From the NCBI RefSeq assembly GCF_014204325.1, contig NZ_JACHKT010000001.1, positions 1 through 64,000 of the forward strand: DNA of 64,000 nt, read 5' to 3'. The translations under genes and the position numbers were made by a program. This DNA is from Arcicella rosea (GTDB taxonomy: Bacteria; Bacteroidota; Bacteroidia; Cytophagales; Spirosomataceae). Below, piece by piece: positions 33,767 through 42,467 of the stretch. Below the pieces are notes generated by a model, which saw nothing but the letters and a program-made list of their open reading frames with translations, was not told the origin of the DNA and made no database searches. Numbering within the stretch: position 1 is the first letter of the stretch; each line of letters opens with the position of its first letter.

Positions 33767-34600
33767 TTAAGAGATACTCATAAAAATTCCTTTGGCAGTT
33801 TTCATTGCCTCGGCATCTATTACTTCATCTGTTACTTCTTCTTCTAAATCCAGTGTATTTTGGAGTAAATAAAGTAAATCCCAATTACCTTGGTAGTCTT
33901 CAACCAAAGCCGTTAATGATTCTACCCAGTCGCCCGAATTCATATAGGTAATATCTTGAATCAAACGAATGTCTGGTTTGTGGATATGTCCACAGATAAT
34001 ACCCTCGCAATGATTTGCTTTGGCTAATTCGATGAGTTTTTCTTCAAAATCCGAAACATAGTTTACCGCTTCTTTTACTCTTTGTTTAATTTTCTGAGAA
34101 AAAGAATAATAAGCAAAACCTCGCCACTTACGGTACTGGTTATATAGTTTATTGGTAGATAAAAGGAAATTATAACCAATATCGCCGAGGTAGGCGAGCC
34201 ACTTCATTTGTGAAGTAACCGAATCAAAAATATCTCCATGAGTAATGAAGAAGCTTTTTGAACCAGATTGTAAAATATAATCACGTTGAACGATAAAGTA
34301 TTTTCCTAATTGGAAAGGAATGATTTGGTCTAAAAAATCATCATGATTACCTCTCAAATAAATTACTTTGGTATTATGATTTTCAATCATTTTCAAGACA
34401 GTTCTGAAAAAAGCAGTATGTTTTTTCTTCCAAGAACCACCTTTTTTCAGTTGCCAACCATCAATAATATCGCCATTCATGATTAAGGTTTCGCAGGAAA
34501 TACTCTTCAAGAAAGCTGTTACTTCTTTAGCTTTTGAACCTTCTGAGCCTAGGTGAACATCAGAAATGATGACGGTTTTATATTGCTTTGGCGTTTTCAT
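33767..34600 (-). CDS. LpxH-like UDP-2,3-diacylglucosamine diphosphatase family phosphoesterase
   Basis: The 277-residue calcineurin-type phosphoesterase has all five metal-binding motifs: SDVHLGSEG (Asp14, His16), MNGDIIDGW, LRGNHDDF, FITHGDIFD and CGHIHKPDIR. LpxH cleaves UDP-2,3-diacylglucosamine in lipid A synthesis; Bacteroidota often carry paralogues of this type, and its close link with a glycosyltransferase gene (12-base gap) suggests a side pathway making a glycolipid rather than lipid A itself. The acidic C-terminal tail (LDLEEEVTDEVIDAEAM) is unusual. Confidence 0.8.
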   Translation of the reverse strand: MKTPKQYKTVIISDVHLGSEGSKAKEVTAFLKSISCETLIMNGDIIDGWQLKKGGSWKKKHTAFFRTVLKMIENHNTKVIYLRGNHDDFLDQIIPFQLGKYFIVQRDYILQSGSKSFFITHGDIFDSVTSQMKWLAYLGDIGYNFLLSTNKLYNQYRKWRGFAYYSFSQKIKQRVKEAVNYVSDFEEKLIELAKANHCEGIICGHIHKPDIRLIQDITYMNSGDWVESLTALVEDYQGNWDLLYLLQNTLDLEEEVTDEVIDAEAMKTAKGIFMSIS

Positions 34601-34663
34601 AATCCAAAGTTGTTATTTTACTTTAATAAGATGGTTGCCAGAATATTAAAGGATTGTTAAGGA

Positions 34664-35350
34664 TTAGTTTCTTGAAAACAAATAACCTACTCCTTTGATA
34701 GTACGGATATAATCTTCTCCGATTTTTTCACGAATCTTGCGGATGTGTACATCAACAGTGCGTTCTGTAACGTGAATGCCTTTTCCCCAAACACTAGAAA
34801 GGATTTCGTCTCGGGTATAGACTTTATTAGGGTTACTTACAAAGAACATCAACAAGTCGAATTCTTTTTTGGGTAAAGTCCAAGAAGATTCTTTTACAGC
34901 AATAGAGTAATTCTGGCGATTGATGATTAAATCCTCCAAAACCACTTTTTCTTCTTCTAAGGTTTCAGCAATATTTCGCTGGAAAACAGCTTTGATTCTG
35001 CTAATTAAAGCCCTAGGCTTAACAGGCTTGATGATATAATCATTTGCACCAATATCAAAAGCAGCGACTTCCGAATATTCCTCTGTTCTGGCGGTCAAGA
35101 ATATCAGATAAGTATTCTTCAATTCTTTAGATTGTTTGATGATTCTACCAGCTTCAATACCATCCATCACGGGCATCATAATGTCCATCAGAATCATATC
35201 AGGCAAGAAATCTTGAGCTACTTGAATCCCTTGAAGACCATTTTCGGCTGTACGGATTTGAAAACCTTCTTTTTGTAGGTTGTATTCAAGTAATTCTAGA
35301 ATATCTGGGTCGTCGTCAACCAATAAGATTTTCAGAGATAGGTCAATCAT
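34664..35350 (-). CDS. OmpR/PhoB-family response regulator
   Basis: The 228-residue protein has an N-terminal receiver with acidic pocket VDDDPDILEL, phospho-acceptor Asp in DMILMDIMMPVMDG and Lys in NDYIIKPVKPRAL, then a winged-helix domain with EFDLLMFFVSNPNKVYTRDEIL and VDVHIRKIREKIG. It resembles the PhoB/PhoP-like regulators of Bacteroidota. No histidine kinase gene is adjacent, so it is an orphan in this window. The glycosyltransferase/phosphoesterase pair lies directly downstream and might share its transcript, though the gap is 63 bases. Confidence 0.9.
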   Translation of the reverse strand: MIDLSLKILLVDDDPDILELLEYNLQKEGFQIRTAENGLQGIQVAQDFLPDMILMDIMMPVMDGIEAGRIIKQSKELKNTYLIFLTARTEEYSEVAAFDIGANDYIIKPVKPRALISRIKAVFQRNIAETLEEEKVVLEDLIINRQNYSIAVKESSWTLPKKEFDLLMFFVSNPNKVYTRDEILSSVWGKGIHVTERTVDVHIRKIREKIGEDYIRTIKGVGYLFSRN

Positions 35351-35708
35351 TTTTTATAATCTTAAAAAGTTTGATAAATTTTAATCAAACTTACTGCCCT
35401 AAGATTATCTCAGTGTTAAGCTTGAATTATGTTTTCTTTATGTTTATTATGAAACAAACATAGATGTCATAAACCAAGTAAAATTGCGTTGAAAAACGCC
35501 TAGATAACGTCCTACTTTTTGCATGAGATGATTTGTTTTAATTTACGCCACAAAAATAGTTTTCTAATATAATCATATCATTAACAGCACTTTACGTTTT
35601 TGTAAAAGAAATTATTCGTACTAAAACTTAATACATCCATAATTATTTGATAATCATTAAAGCTTGTAACGTCTATTATTTTCGATTTCTAATATTAACC
35701 ATGAAATC
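35351..35708. other. Divergent intergenic region
   Basis: This 358-base AT-rich gap lies between the response regulator and the ATP-grasp gene. It includes an imperfect dyad TATGTTT...AAACATA (35439-35462). No gene or repeat family is visible; promoters for both neighbours are expected here. Confidence 0.5.
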
Positions 35709-36650
35709 ATGTCAGCCCAAAAACTTATTTTCCTTTATTCTGATTCCACTTTCACACCGTGGAAAGAAAATATTTTCGGAAGTACCATTGCTACTTTCTT
35801 GAAAGCTACACCCGACAGTTATTATCCTTATGTAACACATTTTGTGGGTTTTACGACAGAGTTTGCTGATTTCTTAAAGCAATTCGATGTGGTTTTTAAT
35901 GTATGTTATGGTTTCGGAGAAGCAGGTCAGGCGGATATTGCCCGTTGGTTAGATAGCCATGCTATCAAGCACACTGCTAGTACTTATGAAGTACAAATTT
36001 TAGCGAAAGACAAAATGAATCTTCCACAAATCTGTGAAGAAATACAAGTAAAAACACCTCCAATTATCGAACTCAGCGATGTCGCTTCTTTAGAATACGA
36101 ACGCTATATTGTAAAACATCGCATGGGAAGTTTGCATTTGAATATGTTGGTTTTTGATGCTTCTGAAATACCTTATCAGACTTTGATGGAGAAAGAGGAC
36201 TACATTATTCAACCTTATATTACAGGGCGTGAATTTACAGTTGGGGTAATTCCGAATGAAGATGGAACTGATTATATGGCTTTATCGCCTTTAGAGATTC
36301 GTCCTGATGATAACAGAGAAGTATATATAGCAGGACAAGCCTATGGAGTAACTGAAAAAATCTTAAATCCAGCGTTGGAAGAAAGTATCCGTCAGGAAAT
36401 TATGCAAAAAGTTCTGACTTTACACAAAACCATGAAAATTAGAGGAATGTCTAGAACAGATATTCGTATTCATAATGGTGAAATTTATGTGTTGGATATT
36501 AATACAATGCCCAATTTAGATGCTCGTAGTTTTTTGCCGAGTATTGCTTTGAATGAAGGTATTGATTTGAAAGAACTTTTCCGTAGAATTTTATTGATGA
36601 CTCAATCAGCGTTTAGCTATGAACTACGAGCTGTAAGTTATGAGCTTTGA
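35709..36650 (+). CDS. D-alanine--D-alanine ligase-like ATP-grasp protein
   Basis: The 313-residue protein has an ATP-grasp fold: FNVCYGFGEAGQADIARWLD near the N terminus, the KHTASTYEVQILAKDKMNLP loop, RYIVKHRMGSLHLNM, YIIQPYITGREFTVGVIP and the metal-binding end IYVLDINTMPNLDARSFLP. It resembles D-Ala--D-Ala ligase but lacks the true ligase gene neighbours, so it probably joins another amino acid or peptide. The final residues FSYELRAVSYEL are encoded by an intergenic repeat that has extended the frame, so the original end was about 12-15 residues earlier. Confidence 0.82.
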   Translation: MSAQKLIFLYSDSTFTPWKENIFGSTIATFLKATPDSYYPYVTHFVGFTTEFADFLKQFDVVFNVCYGFGEAGQADIARWLDSHAIKHTASTYEVQILAKDKMNLPQICEEIQVKTPPIIELSDVASLEYERYIVKHRMGSLHLNMLVFDASEIPYQTLMEKEDYIIQPYITGREFTVGVIPNEDGTDYMALSPLEIRPDDNREVYIAGQAYGVTEKILNPALEESIRQEIMQKVLTLHKTMKIRGMSRTDIRIHNGEIYVLDINTMPNLDARSFLPSIALNEGIDLKELFRRILLMTQSAFSYELRAVSYEL

Positions 36651-36805
36651 GCTGTGAGCTGTGAGCCTTGAGATTTTATTTTAGCCTTGAAAAGTTAGTT
36701 ATGAGACTTTCGCTGTAAACCTTTTAAAAGTGAGTATTTAAGTTGATAATTCAAAACTCATTGCTAAAAACTCATAGCTCATTGCTCAAGGCTTATAGCT
36801 TATTT
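36607..36805. repeat. GAGCTGTGAGC-type simple repeat region
   Basis: The sequence is made of variants of TGAGCT(G/T)TGAG followed, after a spacer, by the inverse form (CTCATAGCTCATTGCTC), making an imperfect large hairpin. It begins inside the 3' end of the ATP-grasp gene and fills most of the gap to the next gene. The style is the same as other dyad repeats at 24222-24341 and 38088-38121. Confidence 0.55.
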
Positions 36806-36909
36806 ACAATTCCTTTACATTTCATCAGTAAAGTTTACAAAGGCTTAATTGTCAGACAACCAATAGCTTATCTTAAAAGGTAATCTTTGCGAAACCAAAC
36901 TGAAATTAG

Positions 36910-37842
36910 ATGCAAAGACGTGATTTACTTCGCCAGATGGGGCTTGTTGCTGGCGGTTTATCCATTCCGAATTTTGTAAAAGCAAAAGAGCAAACAAATA
37001 CTCCGAAAAGAGTTTTAAGAGTAGCTCATATTACAGATGTACACATTGAGGAAGCGATTCCTTTGGTAAATTCTTCAAAAGGTTTTGCTAAGTGTTTGCA
37101 TCATATTCAAGATGTTATAAAACCTGATTTGATTATCAATTCTGGAGATTGTGTGATGGATGCCCATAAACACAGAAAAGGGAATGTAAAAAAACAGTGG
37201 AATTTATTCAATGATGTCCTGAAAGCTGAAAATTCTTTACCTATTTTTCATAGCGTTGGTAATCACGACATTTGTTGTGAAGGTGATAGCCAAACTAGCT
37301 TTGAAGATGGTAAAAAATGGGCTATGGACGAAATGGGAATTGACAAACGTTATTATAGCTTTGATAATAAAGATTGGCATTTTGTGATGTTGGATAGTGT
37401 TCAGAAAAAGAAAGATGGTTCTTGGTACACAGCCAATGTTGATGAAGAGCAATTTGACTGGCTGAAAAAAGACCTTAAAGTTTTACCAGCCAATAAACCA
37501 ACGATGGTTATCTCGCACATTCCTATTTTGGCAGCTTGTGTATTTTTTGATGGAAACAACATGAAAGAAAAAGATGGGCGTTGGGAAGTACCAGGTAGTT
37601 GGATGCACACTGATTCCAAACAATTAGCTGAACTTTTTCATGACCATAAAAATGTAAAACTGGCTGTTTCAGGACATATACATTTAAGTGACCGTGTGGA
37701 TTATAATGGTGTTTCGTATTGTTGTAATGGTGCTGTTTCGGGTAGATGGTGGTTTGGAAAATACCAACATACCGAAGCGGGTTATGCAGTAATTGATTTA
37801 TACGACGACGGTTCGTTTACTAATAATTATGTGAGCTATTAG
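36910..37842 (+). CDS. Exported calcineurin-like metallophosphoesterase (Tat)
   Basis: The 310-residue protein has a twin-arginine leader (MQRRDLLRQMGLVAGGLSIP) and a complete metallophosphoesterase core: HITDVHIEEAIPL, NSGDCVMDAHKH, HSVGNHDICC, VISHIPIL and AVSGHIHLSDRVDY. It should be folded with its two metals in the cytoplasm and then exported. The substrate, perhaps a phosphate ester or cyclic nucleotide in the periplasm, cannot be told. It is a single gene between two repeat regions. Confidence 0.88.
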   Translation: MQRRDLLRQMGLVAGGLSIPNFVKAKEQTNTPKRVLRVAHITDVHIEEAIPLVNSSKGFAKCLHHIQDVIKPDLIINSGDCVMDAHKHRKGNVKKQWNLFNDVLKAENSLPIFHSVGNHDICCEGDSQTSFEDGKKWAMDEMGIDKRYYSFDNKDWHFVMLDSVQKKKDGSWYTANVDEEQFDWLKKDLKVLPANKPTMVISHIPILAACVFFDGNNMKEKDGRWEVPGSWMHTDSKQLAELFHDHKNVKLAVSGHIHLSDRVDYNGVSYCCNGAVSGRWWFGKYQHTEAGYAVIDLYDDGSFTNNYVSY

Positions 37843-37918
37843 TTGTAGTTGTGAGTTAGTGAATTGTGAATTAGTAAATTATCAGGTATAATCTAATAGA
37901 TTTTTCTTGAGAATAATT

Positions 37919-37994
37919 TGTAGCGGTAACCCTTGCGGTTACCGTTTGGCAATTGCTGAAATAAGAAACGGTAACCGTAAAGGTTACCGCTACA
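37919..37994. repeat. 76-bp paired-hairpin repeat, copy A
   Basis: The element has perfect 13-bp ends (TGTAGCGGTAACC and GGTTACCGCTACA), and each end folds into its own hairpin with arms GGTAACC/GGTTACC. The other copy at 61714-61789 has the same length and differs at 7 of 76 positions. It lies in an intergenic gap and resembles BIME/REP-type elements mobilised in trans. Confidence 0.8.
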
Positions 37995-38087
37995 AGTATT
38001 CTTCTTATTAATATTAAAGCTTATTTTTTATTGCCAGAAAATAATATAGTCTATGACTTAATAACCAAATTATTCTTTAGACCAAAA

Positions 38088-38121
38088 GCATTCACTAATT
38101 CACAACTCACTCAATCACAAT
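38088..38121. repeat. Short TCACTAATTCAC-type repeat next to a stop codon
   Basis: ATTCACTAATTCACAACTCACTC and what follows match the inverse of GTGAGTTAGTGAATTGTGAATTAG at 37848-37871, so the two flank the 76-bp element at 37919-37994 as an outer inverted pair. It ends at the stop codon of the response regulator gene. Confidence 0.5.
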
Positions 38122-38762
38122 TACTTCAAATACCCATATTCAATAGCAAGCTTGATAAGTCCTGCTACGTTTTTTACTTCAAATTTTGCTAATAAATTAC
38201 TTCTGTGCGTTTCTACGGTTTTGTCGCTGATGAAAAGTGTTGTGGCAATTTCTTTTGTGGTTAAACCTTTTCCGATAAGGTCAAGTATTTCTCTTTCTCT
38301 TCTGGTAAAACGAATCTGATAAAGGCTTTTTTCTTGTTGTTTTTGTCGAGTTAATCCCCTCATGATGATATTCATCACTTCTTCACTTTGGTAGGTATTA
38401 CCTTCGTAAACTGTTCTAATGGCTTTTTGTAATTCTTCCGTACCAGTGTTCTTCAAAATATAGCCCGAAGAACCATTTTTAATCATTTTCGTGATAAAGC
38501 TTTCATCATTATACATCGACATCGCCAATACTTTTACTGTAGGATAATTATCTGAAATATACTTACAAACATCCAAGCCACTGTCTTCGCCAAGGTTGAT
38601 GTCTAACAAGACTACATCAATGCTATTTGCAGCTAAAAAAGTCTTAACTTGTTCAGCTGTTTTGTAAGCACCAACTACTTCAAAATCTGAAATAGGTGAT
38701 AACAATGAAGCTACTCCCTCTGTGAAAATTTTATGGTCATCAACTAATAAAATGCGTATCAT
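38121..38762 (-). CDS. NarL/LuxR-family response regulator
   Basis: The ATG at 38762 (MIRILLVDDHKIF) gives a 213-residue protein with no extra leader; the longer frame adds seven residues. The receiver has Asp in DVVLLDINLGEDSG and Lys in GYILKNTGTEEL. A LuxR-type helix-turn-helix follows (LTTKEIATTLFISDKTVETHRSNLLAKF). The gene diverges from a histidine kinase gene whose start is only 39 bases away, so the two share a promoter region and are surely partners. Confidence 0.92.
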   Translation of the reverse strand: MIRILLVDDHKIFTEGVASLLSPISDFEVVGAYKTAEQVKTFLAANSIDVVLLDINLGEDSGLDVCKYISDNYPTVKVLAMSMYNDESFITKMIKNGSSGYILKNTGTEELQKAIRTVYEGNTYQSEEVMNIIMRGLTRQKQQEKSLYQIRFTRREREILDLIGKGLTTKEIATTLFISDKTVETHRSNLLAKFEVKNVAGLIKLAIEYGYLK

Positions 38763-38801
38763 TACGTGATTAATATTTGGCAAATGTATATTTATACTAA
38801 T

Positions 38802-40541
38802 ATGAAGAACCTCCTTTTATCTCCTAAAATAACAATATTATTTTTGCTTCTCAAGGTTTCTTTTGCAATTTCCCAAGATGAGTACCCTAGTTTAAGTAAA
38901 AACTATACTAAAACTCAATTAGACCAACTGCTACAAAAATATCAAAACAAAAAAGATACGCTTGGGCTTGCCTATACTTATTGGAGTTATGCCAAAAGTG
39001 AAGAGAAACAGTACGGACTCAATTATTCTCCGCTTACGAACCTCCGTAAAAGTATGGAGTGTTTTTTAATAATGAAAGATTCCGCTAATTTTTACAATAT
39101 TCGAGGTGCTTTGGGTTCTTACTTTATGGATAGACCTTTTATCAAAGAATACGCAAAAGAATACATTACAAGTGCTGTTGATTATTTCAGAGTAAAAAAT
39201 CAACCAATTAGTGAAATTGGACATTTAGTGAATTTAGCCAATATTGATATTCACGAGAATAATTTTAAAAACGTAAAAGAAATTCTTGATAGGGTTGAAA
39301 TGCTTAACAAAAAAGTAAAAGATGAGGCATACGAAGGAAGACTTCATTCTTCTTATTCAGATTATTATTATCGTATAGCAAACTACGACGAGTCGCTGAA
39401 ACATGCTGAAATAAGTTATAGAATAGGTAAAAAATTACAAATTGATTGGTTGGAGGCTCTTTCTCTATATGTAAAATCTAAATGCTTAGATGCACTTGAT
39501 AATCAAGAAGAAAGGTTGCAAGCCTTACTAGAAAGTCAAAAAATTGTTGAAAGCAATAGCATTTTGTTACCATTACAAAAGGAAGTGTATTATGAAACAC
39601 AAAACTATTACTTCAAACAAAAGAATTTCCAGAAGGCTTACGACTTTATGAATAAGGCTAGAAAAACTACTGAAGAAATCTATTTCTCTAAAATGGAAAG
39701 CGATGTTCGTGCTTTTAGCGAATATAATTTGCTGGAAAAACAGCGTATGGTAGTTTCTAAAATTGCTTTAGAAAAGAAACTTGCTGATATTGAATTAGAT
39801 AAACTTTTGATTCGCCAACAAATGTATATAGTCTTGATTATTTTGGCGATTCTTTTGATTAGTGTGCTGGCTTATGCCTATTTTAGCCGACAACGCTTCA
39901 ATCGTTTGGATGCCGAGAAAGTAAAGAAAAATATTCAAATCGAAACACTTCGTGCTTTGATTAACGGACAAGAAATTGAAAGACTTCGCATCTCGCAAGA
40001 ACTTCATGATGGCTTAGGTACTTTGTTGTCCAGAATTAAATTCCAGACTGAAAACATCAATACTTCTAAAGACCAAATTGCCGAAATGATAGACGATGCC
40101 TGTGCTGAAGTTCGTATTATTTCAAGTAATTTACAACCCAATGCACTAACACAATTTGGGTTAATTCGTTCGATTGATGATTTGATTTTAAAACAAAACA
40201 GTACTTCACCGAATATTATCTTTCAACATTTTGGGAAAGAATTTGAGATTTCGCCTGAAAGTAGCTTGATGATTTTTAGAATTATTCAAGAATTGATGAC
40301 AAATGCCCTCAAACATGCTGATGCTTCTGAAATCCTGATTCAGCTTGTTTATCAAGAAGAAAGAACCTTGACAATTACGGTAGAAGATGATGGAAAAGGC
40401 TTTGATGATAGCAAAGCCCAACCCGAAAATAATGGCTGGAACAATATTCGCTCAAGAGTAAATTATTTGCATGGCATTATTACTTTACATTCAGAACCTA
40501 CGGCTGGTACTTCTGTAACGATTTCAATTCCTTTTGTTTGA
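38802..40541 (+). CDS. TPR-containing sensor histidine kinase (NarX-type core)
   Basis: From the ATG at 38802 the protein has 579 residues: a signal peptide (about 1-25), a helical TPR-like sensor region in the periplasm (about 40-310), one membrane helix (VLIILAILLISVLAYAYF), a HisKA_3 dimerisation domain with the phospho-acceptor His in RISQELHDGLGTLLSRIKF, and an ATPase domain with N-box IIQELMTNALKHADASE and DDGKGFDD. The domain order is common in Bacteroidota two-component systems. Its partner is the divergent NarL-type regulator. Confidence 0.9.
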   Translation: MKNLLLSPKITILFLLLKVSFAISQDEYPSLSKNYTKTQLDQLLQKYQNKKDTLGLAYTYWSYAKSEEKQYGLNYSPLTNLRKSMECFLIMKDSANFYNIRGALGSYFMDRPFIKEYAKEYITSAVDYFRVKNQPISEIGHLVNLANIDIHENNFKNVKEILDRVEMLNKKVKDEAYEGRLHSSYSDYYYRIANYDESLKHAEISYRIGKKLQIDWLEALSLYVKSKCLDALDNQEERLQALLESQKIVESNSILLPLQKEVYYETQNYYFKQKNFQKAYDFMNKARKTTEEIYFSKMESDVRAFSEYNLLEKQRMVVSKIALEKKLADIELDKLLIRQQMYIVLIILAILLISVLAYAYFSRQRFNRLDAEKVKKNIQIETLRALINGQEIERLRISQELHDGLGTLLSRIKFQTENINTSKDQIAEMIDDACAEVRIISSNLQPNALTQFGLIRSIDDLILKQNSTSPNIIFQHFGKEFEISPESSLMIFRIIQELMTNALKHADASEILIQLVYQEERTLTITVEDDGKGFDDSKAQPENNGWNNIRSRVNYLHGIITLHSEPTAGTSVTISIPFV

Positions 40542-40546
40542 TAAAA

Positions 40547-40587
40547 AACGCTCAATACTAAATGTTTTCGATTCAGTATTGAGCGTT
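40547..40587. terminator. Bidirectional terminator
   Basis: AACGCTCAATACT (40547-40559) and AGTATTGAGCGTT (40575-40587) form a perfect 13-bp stem with a 15-base loop, flanked by A and T tracts, between two convergent genes. Confidence 0.8.
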
Positions 40588-40601
40588 AAAATTACTCTTT
40601 T

Positions 40602-41975
40602 CTACAAAACTCCTCTTTTCATTTTGTCTAAAGTCTTCTCTAAACTACTACTTTCTTGACCATATTTTTTTAAAGTTTCTACCGCATTTGTTTCCCATTG
40701 AATCGCTTCTTCTTTTTTTCCAGTCTTATAAAGTAAACAAGCATAAGTATCCATCATCATTGGGTTTTGTTTATGATTTACATCAGGCGAAAGTGCTTCG
40801 TAGATCTCCATAGACCTCTTCGACCATCTTAAAGCGTTTGATAAGTTTTCTGAATTGTTGGTATATTTATAATAAGAAAAAGCAACATTATTCAATTGTC
40901 GGGCATAACCCATGAAAAAAGGAGTATATGTGATGGACACGACTGCGATACCATTTTGCTCTTTTTTCTTCGTATCAAGTATAGCATTTCGTTCTTTATC
41001 TTCTCTTTTTTTCAAATTATCTACCGATATATTCATCAACAAATAATCACAAAAAGCCTGAGAATCTCTTAAATATGCAGTAGTGTCTTTAATAGCTTCA
41101 AAGAAGCTAAGTAGATAACTATACTTTTTGAAACTTCCTTTTTCAAAACCATCAGTATTGACATTTTCTATAAAACCACCAATCTGATATGCCAAAGCTT
41201 TGTCCTTATTTTTCATTGCAATGGCATTAGTACTTTGTATGATTTTGTTGTTAATATTTACTCTTTCTTTTAAAGAATAAGTAAAAAATAAGCTATCAAC
41301 AGTTTTTTTAGAAAAAAGATTTAACAAGAGTTTTCTACCAATATTGTTCAGTGGTAAAGCTTGTACTGTGATGAATTTAGCCATTTCAATCGTTGAAAGT
41401 TCTGCTAAAGTTTGCATCTGAAGGTATTCATCCACCAATTCATAAGCTTCGATATCAAAATTGTTTCTTTCTTCAATAATTTTTCTAATTAGTTCTTTGC
41501 TTCTATCTCCTTTTTTGTATTTCAATTCTAACTCTTTTAAAGGATTGTTCTTTGAAAGTTTAATGGCTTTATCAGCTAATTCTAAATAAAAGGTAGGATC
41601 TGAATTGGTAGAGTTTGCTTTTCGTAAAATAAATCCATCAGCATCTAAAAAAATAGAACCCATATTAAAGTTCTCTAGTTGATTTTTTTCGTTGATTTGT
41701 TTAAAGATTTCATCTTCTTTTTTTACTGAAACAGCAATAAAATTGAGTGCATATTTTTCTTTCAAAATAATGCTAGAAAGCCCTTGTTGAGCTACTTCAT
41801 TACATTGATTACAAGTGGCTGCATTTAATTGAACAAAAATGAGTTTTTTGTCTTTTTGGGCTTCAGAGATTAACTTTTCATAAGAAGGGAAATTGTCAAA
41901 TTGTACTTGTGCACGAAGGTTTGAAAGGGTAAAAAAAGTACATAACAGTACGATGTAAAAAACGGAGTGTTTCAT
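40602..41975 (-). CDS. Secreted thioredoxin-fold protein with helical TPR-like region
   Basis: The start at 41975 gives a signal peptide (MKHSVFYIVLLCTFFTLSNLRAQ after a 14-residue upstream stretch is dropped) and a 457-residue product. An N-terminal thioredoxin-like domain has the redox pair Cys55/Cys58 in NAATCNQCNEVAQQG, followed by LNFIAVSVKKEDE and FLDADGFILR. The rest is helical, with TPR-like ends (YACLLYKTGKKEEAIQWETNAV). It probably works on disulfides in the periplasm, for example with exported proteins. The CNQC motif is not the usual CGPC/CxxC of thioredoxin, but fits the DUF255-like or thioredoxin_7 group. Confidence 0.75.
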   Translation of the reverse strand: MKHSVFYIVLLCTFFTLSNLRAQVQFDNFPSYEKLISEAQKDKKLIFVQLNAATCNQCNEVAQQGLSSIILKEKYALNFIAVSVKKEDEIFKQINEKNQLENFNMGSIFLDADGFILRKANSTNSDPTFYLELADKAIKLSKNNPLKELELKYKKGDRSKELIRKIIEERNNFDIEAYELVDEYLQMQTLAELSTIEMAKFITVQALPLNNIGRKLLLNLFSKKTVDSLFFTYSLKERVNINNKIIQSTNAIAMKNKDKALAYQIGGFIENVNTDGFEKGSFKKYSYLLSFFEAIKDTTAYLRDSQAFCDYLLMNISVDNLKKREDKERNAILDTKKKEQNGIAVVSITYTPFFMGYARQLNNVAFSYYKYTNNSENLSNALRWSKRSMEIYEALSPDVNHKQNPMMMDTYACLLYKTGKKEEAIQWETNAVETLKKYGQESSSLEKTLDKMKRGVL

Positions 41976-41999
41976 AGTGATAGAAATGTTACAAGTTGA

Positions 42000-42260
42000 A
42001 TTAATAAGGTATTTCACAAAGCTACTAAAAAACGCTTATTGTACACTAAGTATTTCACCCATAGTGAAATAAAAGAACTGATAGCATATCATGAAAGTCC
42101 GATAGGGAAAAAAGTAATTGAAAAACAACCACTCATCCTAGCTGATTCCATGCAAATGGGTAAAGAATTTGGAGAGAAGCTAGGTAAGAAAGTATATCAA
42201 CAAATGCTAGAAGAAAAAGGCGAAGAAGAAGAAACCGAAGAAGAAGAAGAAAATAAATAA
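42000..42260 (+). pseudogene. Remnant of a DUF2059-family gene
   Basis: Only the C-terminal half of a DUF2059-type protein is present: KYFTHSEIKELIAYHESPIG, KKVIEKQPLILADSMQMGKE and FGEKLGKKVYQQML, then a very acidic Glu-rich tail. The frame has no ATG; its only start-like codon is a TTG at 42039, and a stop lies just upstream (41997-41999). Full-length relatives are about twice as long with a signal peptide. I take it as a 5'-truncated pseudogene next to the thioredoxin-like gene. Confidence 0.6.
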
Positions 42261-42261
42261 A

Positions 42262-42338
42262 CCGTAGCACGAGTTTCCAACTCGTGTTTTTTTATGCACT
42301 TTATTGATTTTATGACGGAATGAAAATCCGTGTTACGG
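42262..42338. repeat. Chimeric paired-hairpin repeat
   Basis: The 77-bp element begins CCGTAGCACGAGTTTCCAAC, like the 17099 element, and ends CCGTGTTACGG, like the 3520 element. The left hairpin is ACGAGTT-tcc-AACTCGT and the right ACGGA-atgaaaa-TCCGT, so the two halves come from different subtypes. Confidence 0.65.
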
Positions 42339-42467
42339 AATTATTTATAAAGAATAAATGGAATTTATCTTCCTCGATTTCCTAATTCTTATTAATAAAA
42401 ATTAAAACCCATTAAGGAATCTAGCTTTGTGACTTGGCAAACAAGCCGTGTAATTGGGAACATTGTT

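Noticed and set aside
37919-37994. tRNA or other standard structured RNA gene
   Set aside because: The two symmetric hairpins and perfect inverse ends do not fit a cloverleaf or a known RNA family I can recognise.
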